Below are positions 59,430 to 64,000 of a stretch of DNA of 64,000 nt, one piece after another; within the stretch, counting starts at the first letter, position 1, and each line of letters opens with the position of its first letter. The translations under genes and the position numbers were made by a program. Source of the DNA: Quercus robur (Eukaryota > Streptophyta > Magnoliopsida > Fagales > Fagaceae). Location: the NCBI RefSeq assembly GCF_932294415.1, contig NC_065543.1:44351277-44415276 (forward strand). Direction: 5' to 3'. The notes beneath the pieces were generated by a model. It saw only the letters and a list, made by a program, of their open reading frames with translations, made no database searches and was not told the origin of the DNA.

Positions 59430-62049
59430 GAGAGTATAACTTATCGTCAACAAGTGGAACAAGAGTTTATATTAATTTGGACATTCCTGAGACTGCTAAA
59501 TTCAAAGATCAGTAAGTGCTTTGTTTTGGATTCACATTTTTAATTTATTTACAGACTCTACAATACTACTTAAAGCATCAATGCAAGCCGTATTGTGAAA
59601 ACTGATGCATGGCACCATGTTTGATGGGTAATAGGTCTGCAACCACGAATGGCCACATCTGACTGAAATAGTAGGTTTACTCATAGGATTACACTTTCTC
59701 AAACATAGTCAGCAAGCAAAAAAATTATAAAGTCCCCACCAAACTAAATGATTGTGTACGTTTTTAGACCCCTTAAAACACAATTGGATTAACCTAGTTA
59801 ATTAGCCAAGTGATTACTTAGTCCAAATTTCAGATCTAGGTTAACACACAATCATATAATCATATCAATATAAAGTGCGAAATATAAATAACACAAAGAT
59901 ATGATGACCTAGGAAACCACACTGGTAAAAACTTGGGGAGGATTTAACCTAACTATCCTCAAGGTAAACCTGAATCCACAATGAAAGAATCGAAGTTTTA
60001 CAATAGCGACTTAAACCACTAACATCCTATTGCTACCCACCAGTAGAAACTTTTTGACACGACCATATGCAAGCTTCGAGACCACAGACTCCTTCTTTCT
60101 TTGGCCTTTGCAAAACACAAACACCCACGTTTGTGACTTTGAGATCCCACTCAAAGGTTTAGCAACACATACTCTCCTGTTTATGACTCCAAGACCACCC
60201 TTGAAGGTTTAGATCATTAGCACCTTTGATGACTAGAGAAGGCAGCAACTTTTACAATACCGGATTTTGAGATTCTTTAAGTAATAACACCGGTAGAAGA
60301 TATGAGAGAGTTTTTTAGGAACAAAATCCTAAATACAAAAGAGGCACTCTCTTCTCTTTCTAAAAAGCCTTATAATTAAAAACGTGCTTAGGGTTTCCTT
60401 TATATACTGGGAGAAGTAGATTTGAAACCCTAATCTTTAATAGGCTTGAACTGCTGTTTGGGCTTAATTAAAATTCTGCAAATACGACTTTCGATCGATT
60501 GAGCCTGTCTTTCGATCAATCGAACTAGACATATTATGAAATCTTCTTCCTGTAGCTTGTACGTTCTTGAATCTTGACTTGAATCACCTTGAGCATTGTC
60601 TAATAATACCTATAGACTCTAAGATCTATATTTAGATAAGTTTGTGTTCACGATTTACCAGTTGTTCTAAACTTTTAGAACCTAACAAATTGGTTTAATG
60701 ATTGGTTTAATAATTTTTTCCTCACATCGAGTAAAGGATATAAATGATTGATAATATATTTTTGATCACTAATTTTAGTTTTGGATTAAAATTATAGATC
60801 TATGTATTAGCCCAAACATCATGAGAAACTTTATACTATAAGGTGTTAGTTCTGGACTCTGTGATAGATCTATGTATTGTAAAAAGAGGTGACTCTCATA
60901 TTTGATCCTCCCATGATACATACATATATTGCCTTTGTCACGCAATTCATGTTTATGTGCAAAGCTCATGTTTCATATTTTCTTATAACATCCCTTTATG
61001 CTTTATCTATCCAACTAAGAAATCCTATGATCTCTGAACCTTTACTTCAGAAACTCAGAGCAAACATATTCCCATAACCTTTAACTTTCTGCTTTCTTTA
61101 GTTACCTATTGTAATGTTTCCCTTTATCTTGGATTCACATAAATATAGATATTTAAAAAGCAACAAAATCACCCTTTTGAAAGGTGACAATACTGTACCA
61201 TGTCTATAATACTATGTCTAATATCTTTATGTAATATAACAGGCTTGTGGAAAATAACCAACCAATAGTACAAATGCCAAAGCAATTTAAACCACAAGTG
61301 GCAATTCAAGAAGAGATGAACATCAATAGAAGAACCATAAGTGAAATAACAAAAATTATGTGGGACTCTGATAGTGAGGTAAGAAAAAAAAAAATACCTT
61401 CAATAATAACATTGTGTCCTTAACATTGCTTTATGTACTATAGACCTACTTTTACAAAATTTAACTATAAAATTATGAATTGATTGATATTAAATTCAAT
61501 TTCTAGGAAACTATCTTTACTTGTCAAGGAAAGATTATATACATTGACATAGATAATTCTGGTTGGTACTTTTATCTGTTGCGAAGTATGTTGTAAAAAG
61601 GTAAAGTCAAGAGATAAATTTTTATGGTGTGACAATTGCAACAAAAAGGCATACTTCCCAATCCCAAGGTACACAAAATGATATTAACATTATATATGTC
61701 ATTTCTTTTATCAGGTATAGAATTCAATTAAAGGTTGAAGATAGCTCAGGAATGGCCACATTCATTTTATCTTATTCAAATGCAGAAAAATTACTCAACA
61801 TATCAACGAAAGACCTTTTGAACAAATGTTTAGAGGTGAGAATATGGAAGATAAAATTCGTATTTAATATTTACTAAACTTTACTCGAGTGTACAATTTG
61901 AAAAATGTTACTTTTGTTAGGAGCCCAAAGAAGTCATCCTTCCTGTGCAAATAGAAAATCTGAAAGGAAAACAATTTGTTTTCCAAATACAACTAAATGA
62001 CTACAATCTCAAGTGTGGATGTGAATTCTACACTGTCAAGAAACTTTGA
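59430..62049 (+). pseudogene. RPA1-like (replication protein A large subunit) fragment, frameshifted
   Basis: Exon-like pieces with GT-AG edges are 59430-59511 (EYNLSSTSGTRVYINLDIPE), 61243-61378 (VENNQPIVQMPKQFK...IMWDSDSE), 61507-61668, 61715-61835 and 61921-62049 (stop TGA). Piece 3 holds the zinc-ribbon Cys pairs (CEVCCKKV...CDNCNKKAYFP). Piece 4 reads YRIQLKVEDSSGMATFILSY, matching the C-terminal OB fold of RPA70. Piece 5 ends KCGCEFYTVKKL. In piece 3, one extra base (or two missing) near 61577-61585 shifts the frame and gives TAA, so no full product is possible. N-terminal domains were not found. Cellular RPA1 binds single-stranded DNA; Helitron-borne copies are thought to have been captured early. 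Confidence 0.75.
59754..60687 (-). mobile_element. LTR-like insertion in the RPA fragment's intron
   Basis: On the minus strand it begins TGTTAGGTTCTAAAAG, has a TATATAAAGG promoter-like box (about 60402) and ends near CGTACACA. It also holds an inverted gatcgattgagcc / cgatcaatcgaa motif. The layout resembles the solo LTR at 43504-44599. I could not find matching 5-bp target duplications. Confidence 0.45.
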
Positions 62050-62526
62050 CTCTTTTGAAGAAACTGACAAAATAATTCAACTTGATAAAATGATAGAAGT
62101 ATTTATTCTTTAATTTACCAAAATTAAAAATATGATATTTAAGATGTATATGTTATAATACATTCCTCAGCCTGTTCTATTGCCAAGCTTACATCAGTGA
62201 TACTTCAAATGAATGTACCCAATTGGTCCAATAGTAACACAATCTGGTAACTTGTCCAAGAATGGCTTGCTGTTTGATTGGCCAAACAAGCAACCAAATG
62301 ATTCTGTGGTGTATGTGTCATTTGGGAGTGGTGCAACAGTGTCACACGAGCAAATGACTGAGCTATTTGTGTCATTTTTTTAATCTAGAAAAATGTATAT
62401 TTTGTTATTATTTGATGGCTGTTACAATTATAATGTCACATCATTTGGAGGTTCATCTTAATTTTTATTTATTTTTAATTAAAAAAATTGCTTGCATTCC
62501 CGTGCATCGCATGGGTTAGCGACTAG

Positions 62527-63004
62527 TTATACAAATTAAGCATAGTAATAAGGAGATAATGCCCACATAAATATATAACAAGTATACATTTTAAGGCATT
62601 ATCAGACCCCACTAAGGGAAGTCTATAAATAGAGACCGATGGGTAGAAGGTTGGGGGTTGGAAAATTTTGGGGTGAGAGACACAAGTGTAGTAAGGAGAA
62701 AAGCTTCTCGGGAAGAAAGGAGTCCAGCCTGGATTTCTTTGAAAAGGGGGTCGGTCACATTGTTACGTCTTAGTTACGTTAAATGAAAGTGTAACTATCA
62801 TTTGTTTTTTGTAGAATCTATACCGCCATCTTTTGGGCCTCCCATTGTTGGATATTCTTGACCCACACTACAAATAAATTGGGGGAATCAGCCTAAAAAC
62901 TTCACTCCTTTGGGTTACATCACTCCCATAGGGTCATTTGAGTCAATACATATAATAAACTTAAACCTAATGTCATGCATGATTCACCATTAATTTGTGC
63001 TTTT
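62527..63004. other. LTR-like debris beyond the Helitron
   Basis: A TATA box (tctataaatagagacc, about 62620) is followed by G-rich leader-like sequence, a layout typical of an LTR promoter and R region. Its ends were not resolved and no coding part is present. Confidence 0.35.
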
Positions 63005-63155
63005 TGAACATCTCTTATGCACATTTTCAAAATCAAACTTCTAGCCCACAACATACTTCACAGGAAGCTCATGAGACTTGCTTTGAAAACTAAGCATGTT
63101 GATGACTAATATAATTCTGCTATACTGAGGTATATGGTGCTGATACATGTTAGTA
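63005..63155 (+). repeat. Third fragment of the DCC gene's intron 6 region
   Basis: The text tgcacattttcaaaatcaaa, gaagctcatgagacttgctt and gaggtatatggtgctgata matches 28590-28690 and 28830-28860, and also 23870-23960. It lacks the exon 7 sequence that lies between these blocks in the gene. Confidence 0.7.
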
Positions 63156-63725
63156 GTGGCGGCTCTAGGAATTTTTTTTCGAGTGGTCACTAAGAAACTT
63201 AAATTATACAAAATTTAATAAAAAGATAATTTGAATATATCAATGTCACAAAAAAAAAAAATGAAGCATTACAAGTTTTTTCTACTAACAGAGAGAGAGA
63301 AAAAATTGACTGATAAGAGATAAAATGGGAATTGAGAATGCTGAGATGACAGTAATAAAGTAAGAGAATTGAAATGATGATAGAGAAAGAAAAAATGATG
63401 ATATTTGTTGTAACTATGAGCCGAGTCATTAAAGAAAGCAAAATTATTGCAACTATAAAGCCAAAAAGAACATAATTGTCGGCATTGCTAAGGAAAACTC
63501 ATGAACTACAATATTATTCTTGAGTCCATTTTTCCAGGAAAAATGAAATTAGAGATTATTTTTATGTAATAGGTTGAAAGAGTTACAAATTTGAATAATT
63601 ATTTTTGTTTTTCTTTTTGAATTGGTTTTTTGATGAATAATTTGTTAACTCATTTTTGTTTCGTTTAGTCATTTTTTTTTTTTGGATATTTTTGTTGTTA
63701 TTTGTGATTTTTTTTTGGTTATTTA

Positions 63726-63768
<43 letters not shown>

Positions 63769-64000
63769 GTTTAATGGGAAAAAGATTATGTTTGTGGGGA
63801 CAGAATTATTTTTGGAGTAATGCTACATTGACAACATTTTTAAAACAAATTTTATGCAATAATTTGTGATTAGTGGGTTAAAAAATGATGTCAATATTGA
63901 GCCAAAATTAGAATTAGTAACCGCTTTTCACTTAATACATAAGATTTGTTGTGAAATTATTGTAAAAATGTTGTAAATGTAGCATTACTCTTATTTTTAT
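63156..64000. other. Terminal stretch: dispersed repeat, poly-T, MITE
   Basis: The segment 63160-63240 recurs at 14540-14630 (aaacttaaattatacaaaat). A T run of about 36 lies at 63731-63766. A MITE of the 25244 family occupies 63826-63992. No gene is seen. Confidence 0.5.
63826..63992. mobile_element. MITE, 'acgtccacaacattttc' family
   Basis: It begins atgctacattgacaacattt and ends aaaatgttgtaaatgtagca, which are inverted copies. It belongs to the same family as 25244, 25485 and 39770. Confidence 0.7.

Larger units (their letters stand above)
57260..62526 (+). mobile_element. Probable Helitron carrying an RPA1-like gene
   Basis: The 3' end is clear: hairpin stem CCCGTGC / GCATGGG (62499-62515), then TTAGCGACTAG ending at 62526, followed by host T. 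The 5' end is a candidate only: TCAATATATATA at 57260 preceded by A, followed by cataagaccgaagcctctgc. Inside are fragments of an RPA1-like gene in the same orientation, as found in many plant Helitrons. I see no Rep/helicase gene, so the copy is non-autonomous or deleted. A MULE-type MITE and an LTR-like insert are nested inside. Confidence 0.6.

Overview
This is plant nuclear DNA, AT-rich, with small intron-containing genes separated by dense repeats. The recognisable genes (PADRE/DUF4228, WLIM1-type LIM, SDH7-like, DCC-type thiol-disulfide oxidoreductase) and the transposon types (Helitrons, Mutator-like elements, Tourist-like MITEs, tRNA-derived SINEs, solo LTRs) point to a eudicot, most likely a woody rosid. 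A Fagaceae-like genome is my guess, from the feel of the repeats only. All gene models were read by eye from codon frames and GT-AG junctions.

Region by region. 1-907: 3' end of a PADRE/DUF4228 gene (+). 0.9-9.7 kb: a TSD-flanked SINE, then a roughly 2.5-kb direct tandem duplication (about 4.11-6.60 and 6.60-9.72 kb). Each copy carries a relic of a PPR-DYW gene, and the second copy is split by a 597-bp solo LTR. 10.1-14.1 kb: intact five-exon WLIM1 gene (-). 14.1-19.3 kb: intergenic MITEs and SINEs. 19.3-22.8 kb: four-exon SDH7-like gene (-) with a 2.8-kb last intron. 23.8-24.9 kb: decayed partial duplicate of the 3' half of the next gene. 26.0-28.9 kb: eight-exon DCC oxidoreductase gene (+). 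30.6-33.6 kb: four-exon gene for a small, unrecognised four-helix membrane protein (-). 33.9-34.4 kb: complete short Helitron. 35.1-36.7 kb: tandem array with a period of about 143 bp. 37.75-39.2 kb: three Tourist-like MITEs with TTA target duplications.

39.35-53.50 kb: the main feature, a Mutator-like element of about 14 kb with long terminal inverted repeats. It holds a plant-mobile-domain (MAIN-like) gene on + and a MURA-type transposase on -, pointing towards each other as the two genes of maize MuDR do. Both are broken by stops or frameshifts, and two solo LTRs sit in the PMD gene. 53.7-57.25 kb: MITEs and repeat fragments. 57.26-62.53 kb: probable Helitron whose 3' hairpin and CTAG end are clear, carrying a frameshifted RPA1-like gene and nested insertions. 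62.6-64 kb: LTR-like debris, a third fragment of the DCC gene's 3' region, and a MITE.

The intact host genes serve unrelated functions: actin bundling (LIM), mitochondrial complex II (SDH7), probable organellar redox (DCC), and two unknown roles (PADRE and the membrane protein). They do not form a pathway. The PMD/transposase element and the RPA-carrying Helitron are the parts with system-level interest.
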